Source: Scatosoma sp045533485
GTDB lineage: Bacteria > Bacillota > Clostridia > Christensenellales > Borkfalkiaceae
Direction: 5' to 3'
DNA length: 43,422 nt
NCBI GenBank assembly: GCA_045533485.1
Contig: JAZSHX010000031.1
Coordinates: 1 to 43,422 of the forward strand
Under the pieces are notes generated by a model. The model had not been told where the DNA came from and made no database searches. It saw only the letters and a list, made by a program, of their open reading frames with translations. The position numbers and the translations under genes are program-made. Each line of letters starts with the position of its first letter. Position 1 is the stretch's first letter. Shown piece by piece: positions 32,278 to 40,406 of the stretch.

Positions 32278-33433
32278 AAATTGCCAAGCGTTTCAGCTTT
32301 TGTCTATGCTTGCCGTAGTGGGAGAATATCCGTTACGGCAGCTACATTTGCTTGGTAATCCCAGAATGTATCGCGACACACTTCGACGCATGTGTCAACA
32401 GCAAGAATATATCAATGATTCTACAAAAGAAAAAGTCTCAACCAAAGCGTTGACGATTACGGGGAAGGGTTTTCAGCGTAGCGTGCGCTTGTTGCAAGGC
32501 GCCGAGCCGTTGCTTAAATGGTTAGGTGCGAGCGAATATTACGGCGAGGCGTACGGACAGTATAATTTTTCAGGCGGAGAGAAACATAGAAATCGAAATT
32601 TCAAAATCGCGGAAACGACGGCTTTTTGCAAGTCTGCTGGATATGAATATAGACCGTATAGAATGCCAATGTTATATCTACCTCAAAAAGAGTTTTCTTG
32701 GGGTGATGAACCGAACCCAACAAAACGGATTCCTTCGTATCCTTGTATATATCCGATAAGGATATTAAAAGGCGGTAAGGATGAAGGACAAAAGAAAACC
32801 GTTTTTACAAGATTAACAGGCGTACTTTTTGTTGAAGAACAAGTCTATGCGATGTATAATCTTGGTGATGAAATGCAAAAGCTGTGGGAAAATTCTGAAA
32901 TTAAGATGAAGTATCTTCTCTCTAGCGTTAATCTTGTAAACGGCTGCGGTTACTGTGCGTATTCCTGTATTTTTCTCACAAATGATGGTATGTCGGCAAT
33001 TAAATCTTTGCGATATCTTTATAATAAAAGAAAAAACAGGAAAAAGGATCGCACGGGGACGGAATTCTATTATTCGGTACATTGGGTTCCTTTAACAGAT
33101 GAAGGGAAAAAATTTTTACGATTTTTTAGTGCGCCAAATTGGAAGGATAAAATTGAAAAAATATTTTTCTCTAATCAGCCTCGAGAACCGTTTATGCCTT
33201 CGACTTATTGGGTGAATGATGAACGAGTATATTCTTTTTTAACTGGGGATATTGCAGAGTTGATTTCCTTTAAAAAGGCTATCATGAAAATAAAGGTACC
33301 GTTTCGGGTTTATTGTTTTTCTTATCAAATTCCTTTTTTAAAATCGTTCTTAGGTAATGAAGTTGTGTTTGGCATTACGACACTGGAGCGAGTTGAAAAA
33401 TTGTTAAGAGCGGACGAGAATTTTTATGGGTAA
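32261..33433 (+). CDS. Replication-relaxation-like winged-helix protein
   Basis: A 390-residue protein whose ATG overlaps the upstream gene by 17 nt. The N-terminus (QAFQLLSMLAVVGEYPLRQLHLLG, YRDTLRRMCQQ, TKALTITGKGFQRSV) looks like the winged helix of replication-relaxation or element-replication proteins. The remainder (about 100-390) has no motif I can name. Family membership is tentative. Composition becomes AT-richer toward the 3' end. Position beside a DUF6100-like gene supports a mobile-element function in replication or transfer. Confidence 0.45.
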   Translation: MIHINENCQAFQLLSMLAVVGEYPLRQLHLLGNPRMYRDTLRRMCQQQEYINDSTKEKVSTKALTITGKGFQRSVRLLQGAEPLLKWLGASEYYGEAYGQYNFSGGEKHRNRNFKIAETTAFCKSAGYEYRPYRMPMLYLPQKEFSWGDEPNPTKRIPSYPCIYPIRILKGGKDEGQKKTVFTRLTGVLFVEEQVYAMYNLGDEMQKLWENSEIKMKYLLSSVNLVNGCGYCAYSCIFLTNDGMSAIKSLRYLYNKRKNRKKDRTGTEFYYSVHWVPLTDEGKKFLRFFSAPNWKDKIEKIFFSNQPREPFMPSTYWVNDERVYSFLTGDIAELISFKKAIMKIKVPFRVYCFSYQIPFLKSFLGNEVVFGITTLERVEKLLRADENFYG

Positions 33434-33445
33434 TGTGAGGATATA

Positions 33446-33613
33446 TTGGCAAGAAAAAAGAAAAACAAAACAGGTTATTCGGATTTTGTTATTGATTCAC
33501 TTGCCCGAGCGTTATTGCCAGCAATTCAACAATATTTTGAAACAAAAAAAGGGAAAGAAGAATTTGAAAAATGGAAACAAGAACAACTAAATAAAAATCC
33601 GTCTAAAAAGTGA
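33446..33613 (+). CDS. 55-residue basic protein, TTG start
   Basis: GAGG five nucleotides upstream of TTG opens a 55-codon frame: MARKKKNKTGYSDFVIDSLARALLP, then a helical Lys/Glu/Gln-rich C-terminus (KGKEEFEKWKQEQLNKNPSKK). It begins 12 nt after the preceding stop codon, so it is the third gene of that operon. No family is recognised. The length, spacing and ribosome binding site argue for a real gene. Confidence 0.6.
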   Translation: MARKKKNKTGYSDFVIDSLARALLPAIQQYFETKKGKEEFEKWKQEQLNKNPSKK

Positions 33614-33670
33614 TAGACAGTCAGGTTTGCCGTTACCCTGTCTCAAAACGGCAATAATATTTGTTTCCTA

Positions 33671-33711
33671 CTCGAAAAACTATTGACAACAAAAAGTTTT
33701 TAGAGTATAAT
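33671..33711 (+). promoter_or_regulatory. Promoter of the ATPase-nuclease-recombinase operon with an overlapping dyad
   Basis: TTGACA at 33683-33688, 17-bp spacer, TATAAT at 33706-33711. CTCGAAAAACT (33671-33681) and AGTTTTTAGAG (33695-33705) form an inverted repeat with 10 of 11 matches that brackets the -35 box, a likely operator. Confidence 0.75.
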
Positions 33712-33737
33712 AAAGAAAATCAATATTTGAGGTGGGT

Positions 33738-34955
33738 ATGTATATCAATCGTCAAAAATATTTGGATAAGCTGATTAGCCAAAAAGATAAAGATATCGTA
33801 AAAGTAATTACGGGTATTCGTAGATGCGGAAAATCCGTGCTTTTGTTTGATATTTATTATGATTATCTTTTAAGCGTAGGTATTAAAAAAGAGAATGTTA
33901 TTAAAATCAATCTTGAGACCAAGAAGAATGAACGTTTACGTAATGCGGATGAACTTTATAACGCAATTGTAGAGCAAATTGTAAACGACGATAGATATTA
34001 TATTTTTATCGACGAAATTCAAATGGTTGACGGGTTTGAAGACGTTGTAAACGGACTTCGCGTAGATTATAATTGCGACGTTTATATAACGGGTTCAAAC
34101 TCTAAACTCTTATCCAAAGATATTAACACGAAAATGCGTGGTCGTAGCATTGAAATTAAAGTCTATCCACTTTCCTTTGCTGAATTTTACGATTATTATG
34201 GTGGGGATAAACGGCAATGTTTTAACAATTATATTATGTATGGTGGGCTTCCGTATTTGGTTGCAGAAGACGATAACAAAAACAAGGTTGAGTACTTGAA
34301 AATGATTTGTGAAACCGTTGTCGGTAGAGATATTATTGAACGACACGGCATACGTCAAGAAAACTTATTTGAGGCGGTTGTTGAATTCCTTTGCTCAAAT
34401 ATCGGTTCTTATGTCAGCGCAAATAAAATCGCAGATACTTTGAAAAGCAACGGATATAGTAAAGTCACTCCCGATACGATTGGAAATTATTTAGAGTTTG
34501 TTTGCGACGCGTATTTATTTTATAAAGCGCAACGATACGATATTAAAGGTAAACAATATTTGAAGACGCTCAACAAATATTATATTTCCGATTTGGGGAT
34601 ACGAAACAGCAAACTCAATTATAGACAGATAGAAATCACGCATTCACTGGAAAATATTATTTATCTTGATTTGATTCGTCGTGGATATATCGTCGATATC
34701 GGCAAGAACAATACGAAAGAAATTGATTTCGTGGCTCGCGACGACAAGAATTTGTACTATATCCAGGTGGCATATACGTTAAGCGACCCTGATAAAAACG
34801 AACAAGAAGTTTCGTCCTTCTATGGACTGGATGATGGGTATAAGAAGATAGTTATCACAATGGACGATGATCCGTTTGTGAATTTAAAGAACGGCTATAA
34901 AAAAATCAATGTGTTTGACTTCTTATTGAATGATAATATTTTAGAAGAAGCTTGA
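33738..34955 (+). CDS. AAA_14/DUF4143 ATPase
   Basis: A 405-residue protein; the ATG after GAGGTGGGT is preferred to the GTG two codons upstream, which is part of the ribosome binding site. Walker A is GIRRCGKS (about 26-33) and Walker B is YYIFIDEIQ (about 88-96), with ITGSNS as sensor 1. Residues about 190-405 match DUF4143, with a winged helix (SYVSANKIADTLKSNGYSKVTPDTI) and a PD-(D/E)XK-like end (EIDFVARDDKNLYYIQVAY). Such ATPases are common accessory genes of uncertain function; several have been proposed to act in defence or stress. It is 27 nt upstream of an OLD-type nuclease in one operon. Confidence 0.88.
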   Translation: MYINRQKYLDKLISQKDKDIVKVITGIRRCGKSVLLFDIYYDYLLSVGIKKENVIKINLETKKNERLRNADELYNAIVEQIVNDDRYYIFIDEIQMVDGFEDVVNGLRVDYNCDVYITGSNSKLLSKDINTKMRGRSIEIKVYPLSFAEFYDYYGGDKRQCFNNYIMYGGLPYLVAEDDNKNKVEYLKMICETVVGRDIIERHGIRQENLFEAVVEFLCSNIGSYVSANKIADTLKSNGYSKVTPDTIGNYLEFVCDAYLFYKAQRYDIKGKQYLKTLNKYYISDLGIRNSKLNYRQIEITHSLENIIYLDLIRRGYIVDIGKNNTKEIDFVARDDKNLYYIQVAYTLSDPDKNEQEVSSFYGLDDGYKKIVITMDDDPFVNLKNGYKKINVFDFLLNDNILEEA

Positions 34956-34982
34956 GTTTGAATTTTACAAAGGAGAAAAATA

Positions 34983-36674
34983 ATGCAACTTTCTTATATT
35001 TCAATATCTAATTATAGAAGTATTACTAGTGCTTATAAAATAGATTTGTCTAATACGACCGTTTTGTTGGGTAAAAATAATGAAGGAAAAACTAATATTA
35101 TCAAAGCTATTAATTTAGGGATGGAAATTATAGCGAATCTGAATGAATATCCAAGAAGAAGAATTACTCGTCAATATGATTGGCGCGAAGATTTCCCATT
35201 GTCTTTGCAAAAGTCTAAAAAGATTAAGAATAAAAAAACAACAATACGTTTTGATTTTATAATGTCGCCTGCTGAATCGGCGGAACTGTCCAGTCAAATT
35301 GGCTCAAATATAAATAATGCATTATCTATTTTTATAAGCTTTAATGAAGATAATTTTTTCTCTATTACCGTGCCTAAGAAAGGGAAAAACGCCAAGTCTA
35401 TTTCAGGAAAGATTAATAAAATATCGCAATATATTAATGAGCATTTTACAGTGCAATATATTCCAGCTGTACGTTCGGAAACCGATGCATATAATGCAAT
35501 TACGGATTTGGTTGATATGGAGTTATCCAGCATTAACGATGAAGAGTATCAGAAAGCCTTAGAATATATTAATGCAAAGCAACAAGAATGTTTGGATTCA
35601 TTAGCTCTTCGCGTAACTGCTCCATTAAAGGAGTTTTTACCTCAAATAAAAAATATTAATCTATATGTTTCTGATAAATATCGTAAGCAATCTTCCTTTT
35701 TTATGAGTCGCAGGGGTATTAATTTTGAAGTTGATGATGGTGTTTTAACCAGCTTAACACATAAGGGGGATGGGGTTAAAAGCTTAGCTACCATTGCTTT
35801 GCTTAGCCAAATATCATCCACTAAAAACAGATTAATTATTGTAGATGAACCAGAAAACCATTTGCACCCCGAAGCAATTAGATATATAGATGGAGTTATT
35901 CATAATCTATCTAATAATAATCAAGTTTTAATCTCAACCCATAGTCCTATTTTTGTTAATCGAAACGCTATAACTTCTAATATCATTATAGAAAATGGGG
36001 AGGCTAAAAAGGCGGATAGAATTGATACTATTAGAAAAACTTTAGGGGTAATCTGTTCAGATAATTTAATGTACTCAGATTATGTTATTGTTGTTGAGGG
36101 ACCAACGGATAGAGATTTAATTTATAAAATGATTGAATCCGATGCTCATCTTCATAAACTTCTACAAAATAATATTATAACAGTAAGAAATGTTGGTGGA
36201 ACAAATAATCTTAAAAGTGAGATTTATGCACTACAAAGATATTGCTGCAATTATATTATAATAGTTGATTATGATAATGCTGGAAAGGAAGAAATACAAG
36301 CTATAAAAACTGAACTATCTGTTCCTGAAGAAAAAATTAGATATTTTATGAAACAAGATAAAAAAGATACTGAATTGGAAGATTTTTATAATCCTATAAT
36401 CTACCAAGATTATTTAAATGCAAAAGGTATCAATATTACTAACGCAAAATTTAAGAATCGCGTAAAAAAATGGTCGGACAAATTGGAGCAAATTGCAGCG
36501 GAGGCAGGCATAGATTTTTCCAAAGAACTTGAAAATCAATGCAAAAAAGATATAATAGAAATGATTGAGAACTTTGCGCAAGAGTTTTTCACTGATGAAG
36601 GATATAGGGTATTGTCATCAATTAAAGAAAAAATAAAACAAGATCTGAAAATCATGTCAATAATAAAGGAGTAA
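34983..36674 (+). CDS. OLD-family ATPase-TOPRIM nuclease
   Basis: A 563-residue protein. An SMC/ABC-type ATPase is formed by Walker A GKNNEGKTNI (about 31-40), a signature-like region near LTHKGDGVKSL and Walker B RLIIVDEPENHLHPEA (about 284-298), then STHSPIF. A TOPRIM nuclease follows with VIVVEGPTDRD (about 366) and VDYDNAGK (about 425). OLD proteins are DNA nucleases; relatives act in phage exclusion (P2 Old, GajA of Gabija). No UvrD-like GajB partner lies next to it, so a stand-alone OLD or a new pairing with the upstream ATPase is more likely. AAAGGAG precedes the ATG. AT-rich composition suggests transfer. Confidence 0.88.
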   Translation: MQLSYISISNYRSITSAYKIDLSNTTVLLGKNNEGKTNIIKAINLGMEIIANLNEYPRRRITRQYDWREDFPLSLQKSKKIKNKKTTIRFDFIMSPAESAELSSQIGSNINNALSIFISFNEDNFFSITVPKKGKNAKSISGKINKISQYINEHFTVQYIPAVRSETDAYNAITDLVDMELSSINDEEYQKALEYINAKQQECLDSLALRVTAPLKEFLPQIKNINLYVSDKYRKQSSFFMSRRGINFEVDDGVLTSLTHKGDGVKSLATIALLSQISSTKNRLIIVDEPENHLHPEAIRYIDGVIHNLSNNNQVLISTHSPIFVNRNAITSNIIIENGEAKKADRIDTIRKTLGVICSDNLMYSDYVIVVEGPTDRDLIYKMIESDAHLHKLLQNNIITVRNVGGTNNLKSEIYALQRYCCNYIIIVDYDNAGKEEIQAIKTELSVPEEKIRYFMKQDKKDTELEDFYNPIIYQDYLNAKGINITNAKFKNRVKKWSDKLEQIAAEAGIDFSKELENQCKKDIIEMIENFAQEFFTDEGYRVLSSIKEKIKQDLKIMSIIKE

Positions 36675-36678
36675 AACA

Positions 36679-38253
36679 ATGAATGCGGTAATTTACGCAC
36701 GGTATAGTTCGGATAATCAACGCGAAGAAAGTATTGAAGGGCAACTCCGCGAATGTATGGAGTTTGCCAATTCTACTGGCGTTACGGTTGTCGGCAATTA
36801 TATTGACCGTGCGTTCTCGGCAAAAACGGACAACCGTCCCGAATTTCAAAAAATGATTAAGGACAGTTATAAACATTGCTTCGATATGATTATCGTATGG
36901 AAGCTGGACCGTTTTGCCCGCAACCGCTATGACTCCGCGCATTATAAAAATCTTCTGAAAAAGAACGGTGTGAAAGTCGTTTCCGCGAAAGAGTCCATTG
37001 CCGAAGGCTCGGAAGGTATTCTCTTGGAATCGGTTTTAGAGGGTATGGCGGAATATTACTCCGCCGAGCTTTCCGAAAAGATACTTCGCGGTATGACGGA
37101 GAACGCGTTAAAGGGCAAAATGAACGGCGGACAAAGTCCGTTCGGGTATTTCGTCGATGACGATAGAAAACTGCAAATTGACCCTAAAACAGCCCCTATC
37201 GTGCAAGATATTTTCACGATGTATGCGGACGGCAAACGAATGCAAGAAATTGTGGATTGGCTGAAAGCTAAAAATATCTGTACGCAAAAAGGCAAGCCGA
37301 TGCGCGTCAACGTGATACAGTATATGCTCTCCAACCGCAAGTACATAGGCGAGTACAAATACCGCAACGTCGTAATTCCCGACGGAATTCCTGCTATCAT
37401 TTCACAGGAATTATTTCAACGCGTACAGGACCGAATGGTGAAAAATAAAAAAGCCCCTGCTCGACACAAAGCAGAAGATGATTACTTGTTGACAACCAAA
37501 CTCTTTTGTGGGAAATGCGGAGCGTATATGGTTGGCGAAAGCGGTAGAAGCTGTCAAAAGAACGTTTATCGCTACTATAAATGCATTACGGCGAAGCGCA
37601 AGAAAACGTGTGATAAAAAACCCGTTCGCAAAGAATGGATAGAGCAGGTATGCGTTGAAAAGGCGTTAAAGGTCTTAAATGACGATGCTTTATTGGATGT
37701 TTTGACGGATAGAATTTACGAATTGCAGGCAGAAGAAAATCCCCGTTTACCTTATCTTAAAGAACAGCTTTCCGACGTGGAAAAGAAAATCACGAACATC
37801 CTTTCTGCTATCGAACAAGGCGCGTTTTCGGAGGCAATCAACGAAAGGTTGTCATCACTTGAAAAATCCAAGAAAGATATTGAAACGGCAATTATCCAAG
37901 AGCAAATCAAACGCCCGTTCTTAACAAAAGAACAAATCCGTTTTGGGATAGAGAAATTCAAGACGTTGGATATCGATACGCAAGACGGCAGGCAACGTTT
38001 GATTGACGGTTTTATCAATGCGGTTTACCTGTATGACGATAAAATAACGATTATTTTCAACTATAAGGATAGCACGACGACAGTATCGATTGACGAATAC
38101 AAAAGTTCGGATAATAAAACAAAAACTGCTCCAAAAACAAACAAGCACCCTACACGGGTGCTTGTTTGTTTTTGGAAACAGACGAATACTGACGGGAGTC
38201 GAGGGTGGAGAAAATCGCGAGAGCGATTTGTTTGCCCGATAAAAAAAGGATAA
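36679..38253 (+). CDS. Large serine recombinase (site-specific integrase)
   Basis: A 524-residue recombinase. The resolvase domain (1-150) has the catalytic serine at position 10 (YARYSSDNQREESIEGQ) and the VWKLDRFARNRYDSAHYK motif. The recombinase domain (PFGYFVDDD...) follows, then a zinc ribbon (CGKCG...C...CITAKRKKTC, about 275-315) and a coiled coil (about 350-420). AAGGAG overlaps the end of the nuclease gene, so it is co-expressed. The last 40 or so codons run through a perfect 20-bp terminator stem and have an atypical sequence, so the reading frame may be extended past its original end. Confidence 0.93.
   Translation: MNAVIYARYSSDNQREESIEGQLRECMEFANSTGVTVVGNYIDRAFSAKTDNRPEFQKMIKDSYKHCFDMIIVWKLDRFARNRYDSAHYKNLLKKNGVKVVSAKESIAEGSEGILLESVLEGMAEYYSAELSEKILRGMTENALKGKMNGGQSPFGYFVDDDRKLQIDPKTAPIVQDIFTMYADGKRMQEIVDWLKAKNICTQKGKPMRVNVIQYMLSNRKYIGEYKYRNVVIPDGIPAIISQELFQRVQDRMVKNKKAPARHKAEDDYLLTTKLFCGKCGAYMVGESGRSCQKNVYRYYKCITAKRKKTCDKKPVRKEWIEQVCVEKALKVLNDDALLDVLTDRIYELQAEENPRLPYLKEQLSDVEKKITNILSAIEQGAFSEAINERLSSLEKSKKDIETAIIQEQIKRPFLTKEQIRFGIEKFKTLDIDTQDGRQRLIDGFINAVYLYDDKITIIFNYKDSTTTVSIDEYKSSDNKTKTAPKTNKHPTRVLVCFWKQTNTDGSRGWRKSRERFVCPIKKG
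38131..38175 (+). terminator. Perfect terminator hairpin inside the end of the recombinase frame
   Basis: Two 20-nt arms (38131-38150 and 38156-38175) pair without mismatch around TACAC, and the right arm contains a T-rich tail. It lies 78 nt before the annotated stop codon. Confidence 0.7.
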
Positions 38254-38278
38254 CTTTAGTCAGGTGTTCTGGGGGAAA

Positions 38279-38320
38279 AATCCGTAGTGCGAAAACACTA
38301 CGGATTGCTTTATTTTTTCT
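38279..38320. terminator. Terminator between the recombinase and the small basic gene
   Basis: A perfect 11-bp stem (AATCCGTAGTG / CACTACGGATT) with a CGAAAA loop and T-rich tail; overlaps the 3' end of the minus-strand 44-residue gene. Confidence 0.8.
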
Positions 38321-38444
38321 TTTTAGTTGTTGCTTTTTTCTTGGCGTAAAAGGCTGCGATTGCCGCTTTTTGCCGTTTTCTCGCTTCGGGGGTTTTGGCT
38401 TTTACGTAACCACTTTTCTTTTTCTCTTTTTTATTAAAAAACAT
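38310..38444 (-). CDS. 44-residue basic protein
   Basis: A minus-strand frame giving MFFNKKEKKKSGYVKAK, then TPEARKRQKAAIAAFYAKKK and a Lys-rich end. The TPEARKRQKAAIAA pattern recurs in small phage or element proteins with no assigned function. The ATG lies one base after the stop of the WYL-type gene, with GGGGGT upstream, so it is the second gene of that operon. The very high Lys/Ala content is compatible with nucleic-acid binding. Confidence 0.55.
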   Translation of the reverse strand: MFFNKKEKKKSGYVKAKTPEARKRQKAAIAAFYAKKKATTKKKK

Positions 38445-38445
38445 T

Positions 38446-39201
38446 TTATTCTACCCCCACGTTTATTACTTCTTCAAAATCACAATCGTCGGCATATTTT
38501 TGCAACATATCTATCAACAATTCGCTTGGCTTATATTTTTGCTTTATCATATACATATCCTGTATTCTATATAAAGGGATTGCTTTTATTTTACAACTAT
38601 CTATATCGTATATGATACAATAATTCGTTTGGTCATATAAATAACCATAATAATAATTAAAAGCAAACGCTTTGTATCGTTCGCCCGTTTCTTTATCTTT
38701 GAAATGTAGTATGTGGCGTGTATAACAAGCATCGCTAAAAACGTCTAATTCTTTATCAAAAACAAGCATTTCTCTTTTATATTGTGGTAATCGAGAATAT
38801 TCATTCAAAAGTCCACGAATATAAACGGGAATTTCTTGTGCGGTAATAAGCGTTTCACTCGTTTCTATTTCGTCGTAGGCAGTCATTGTTTCTTTGGATG
38901 GTCTAATCCAAATATATTCGTCTAAAACGTTTAATTCTTCATCTTCAAAATATACTCTATCAATAACGGTATTGACTGCGTTATAAATATTCTCGTTATC
39001 TTCACGATTATATTCATTTTTTAAAATATCTTCAATTTCATTTCTTCTTGTTTTTCGCACTTCCACGAGCGTTGGAATAAGCTTGTTAAGTAATGCGTTT
39101 TTATTGGATTGACCGTTTTTCATAAACCCAAAACGCAAAGCATCGTTTTCCAATATATTTGCCACAAACGAAGATACTTTTATCTTGATTTTATCCGTCA
39201 T
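38446..39201 (-). CDS. Ribbon-helix-helix/WYL-domain regulator
   Basis: A 251-residue protein. The N-terminus (KIKVSSFVANILENDALRFGF...NKNALLNKLIPTL) looks like a ribbon-helix-helix DNA-binding segment. The C-terminal part (YKAFAFNYYYGYLYDQTNYCIIYDIDSCKIKAIPLYRIQDM) resembles a WYL domain, a ligand-sensing module of regulators often tied to phage defence and mobile elements. The classification is from pattern only. Its promoter contains a GTCTAC box repeated twice more in the divergent intergenic region, which suggests autoregulation and control of the opposite cassette. AAAGGTAGG precedes the ATG. Confidence 0.65.
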   Translation of the reverse strand: MTDKIKIKVSSFVANILENDALRFGFMKNGQSNKNALLNKLIPTLVEVRKTRRNEIEDILKNEYNREDNENIYNAVNTVIDRVYFEDEELNVLDEYIWIRPSKETMTAYDEIETSETLITAQEIPVYIRGLLNEYSRLPQYKREMLVFDKELDVFSDACYTRHILHFKDKETGERYKAFAFNYYYGYLYDQTNYCIIYDIDSCKIKAIPLYRIQDMYMIKQKYKPSELLIDMLQKYADDCDFEEVINVGVE

Positions 39202-39221
39202 AAATACCTACCTTTAACTAT

Positions 39222-39355
39222 ATTATACAAACTGTCTACCCAAAAGTCAAGTATTTACGCCAAATATATATTATATTGTCTACTCTATCAAGCAAAACAG
39301 GGTAGACAACTATTTTTCATAACCGCTTGAATTGATTGTTGAATTTTGTTATAAT
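39222..39355. promoter_or_regulatory. Divergent promoters with three GTCTAC operators
   Basis: Leftward promoter: TTGACT (complement of 39245-39250), 17 bp, TATAAT (complement of 39222-39227). Rightward promoter: TTGAAT at 39327-39332, 17 bp, TATAAT at 39350-39355. Operator-like copies are CTGTCTACCC (39232-39241), TTGTCTACTC (39276-39285) and the inverted GGGTAGACAA (39300-39309). The first lies in the leftward spacer. Confidence 0.7.
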
Positions 39356-39418
39356 ATAAGAGCAAGGGAATTTAAGCGCGCATTTTTCCTTGACTAATGA
39401 TAAAGGGGGTGATATAAT

Positions 39419-39760
39419 ATGAGTATACTTGGTTTTTTATTTAAGCCCAAAAAAGAAATGGCAAAGAAGAACACAAAACACGTGCGTATGGGTAAATATA
39501 CGGTAACTTCACATGCACAAAATAGAACTGTTCAACCAGACAAAAATTTAAGAAAAGTTGATATGGTTTCTAATTTGTTTGGTTGTTCTAAAAACTCAAA
39601 CACATATACACATAAAGATGGCACGAAGCAGTACGACCGTTTAAATCGTAAAAACCGAACGATAACATTTATTACTGCAGATAAACATCGTGTAAAAACA
39701 ATACGTAAATATCATAAAAGTAATGAACAAAAAGAAATTAAGAAATTTAACAGCAGGTGA
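39419..39760 (+). CDS. Small basic protein, possible toxin-like first gene of a pair
   Basis: A 113-residue, strongly basic protein preceded by AAGGGGGTGAT. The middle has YTVTSHAQNRTV, RKVDMVSNLFG, DGTKQYDRLNRKNRTITFITADKHRVKTIRKYH. The order (conserved His near the start of a domain, strands with Arg, a closing RTITFI strand) is reminiscent of DUF4258/RelE-type folds, but I cannot confirm it. Six bases separate it from the next, acidic gene; a basic-acidic pair of small genes is a common toxin-antitoxin layout. Confidence 0.5.
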   Translation: MSILGFLFKPKKEMAKKNTKHVRMGKYTVTSHAQNRTVQPDKNLRKVDMVSNLFGCSKNSNTYTHKDGTKQYDRLNRKNRTITFITADKHRVKTIRKYHKSNEQKEIKKFNSR

Positions 39761-39766
39761 ACTAAT

Positions 39767-40090
39767 ATGTTTGGAAAGAAAAAACAAGAAAATTTTATAT
39801 CTGTAAAATTAACCGATAAATCAGTTGAATTTATTAAAACCGTAATTATACCTGAATTGAATATAAACACGCCTATCACCACAAGTGAAATTTGCAAAAT
39901 TGAAGATTGGATTTACGATTTGGAAGATATGCAATATGATGAAGAAGGTAATGAAATTCCTTTAAATAAAATCGCCAAAGAAAAATTATTAAAAGCGCAA
40001 GAACTATTGGCGGAGCTTATGGGTATTTGGGGTGGCGATAACACTGTGGAAGATTTAGATGATTTGAATAATAGATTAAATTTACAGTAG
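39767..40090 (+). CDS. Small acidic protein, possible antitoxin-like partner
   Basis: A 107-residue protein: MFGKKKQENFISVKLTDKS, then a helical acidic body (ICKIEDWIYDLEDMQYDEEGNEIPLNKIAKEKLLKAQELLAELMGIW) and a Asp/Asn-rich end. AGGTGA precedes the ATG, 6 nt after the upstream stop codon. No family is recognised. Its acidity contrasts with the basic upstream product. AT-rich base composition sets both apart from degV downstream. Confidence 0.5.
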   Translation: MFGKKKQENFISVKLTDKSVEFIKTVIIPELNINTPITTSEICKIEDWIYDLEDMQYDEEGNEIPLNKIAKEKLLKAQELLAELMGIWGGDNTVEDLDDLNNRLNLQ

Positions 40091-40341
40091 GGAAATTTAA
40101 TTTTAATTAAAAGTGTAGCCCACTATACTTCGAAAATCGAAGTTGTGGGGTTGCAAGGGAATCAAAAAAAGGACTAACGAGTATTTCGTTGGTCCTTTAT
40201 CGTATTAAAATACATATAGAATAGGTTGGCTTTATATATGCTTATGCAAAATTCCCCAAGAACACCCCACATTTGGGGTGCATAGCATTTTAGGCGTTTT
40301 TTGCATAGCAAAACAATATCCCCTAAAAGATAGTTAAGCGA
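40091..40341. other. Gene-free stretch with three hairpins
   Basis: ACTTCGA-AAA-TCGAAGT (40127-40143) with an outer CCCAC/GTGGG pair; a terminator (40168-40198); and CACCCCA-CATT-TGGGGTG (40263-40280). GCATAGCA occurs twice, around 40280 and 40312. No open frame with a ribosome binding site is seen. It may be the scar or end of the accessory region. Confidence 0.5.
40168..40198 (+). terminator. Terminator of the small-protein pair
   Basis: A 13-bp stem with one wobble (AAAGGACTAACGA / TCGTTGGTCCTTT), GTATT loop. Confidence 0.7.
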
Positions 40342-40370
40342 TTGACATTGTCATATATTTATGTTATAAT
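40342..40370 (+). promoter_or_regulatory. Promoter of the degV operon
   Basis: TTGACA at 40342-40347, 17-bp spacer, TATAAT at 40365-40370. Confidence 0.85.
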
Positions 40371-40406
40371 TGATACGTCGTTTTGACAAAAAGGAGAAGC
40401 AAAACC

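Noticed and set aside
34983..36674. Gabija defence system
   Set aside because: The OLD-type protein resembles GajA, but no UvrD-like GajB gene lies beside it.
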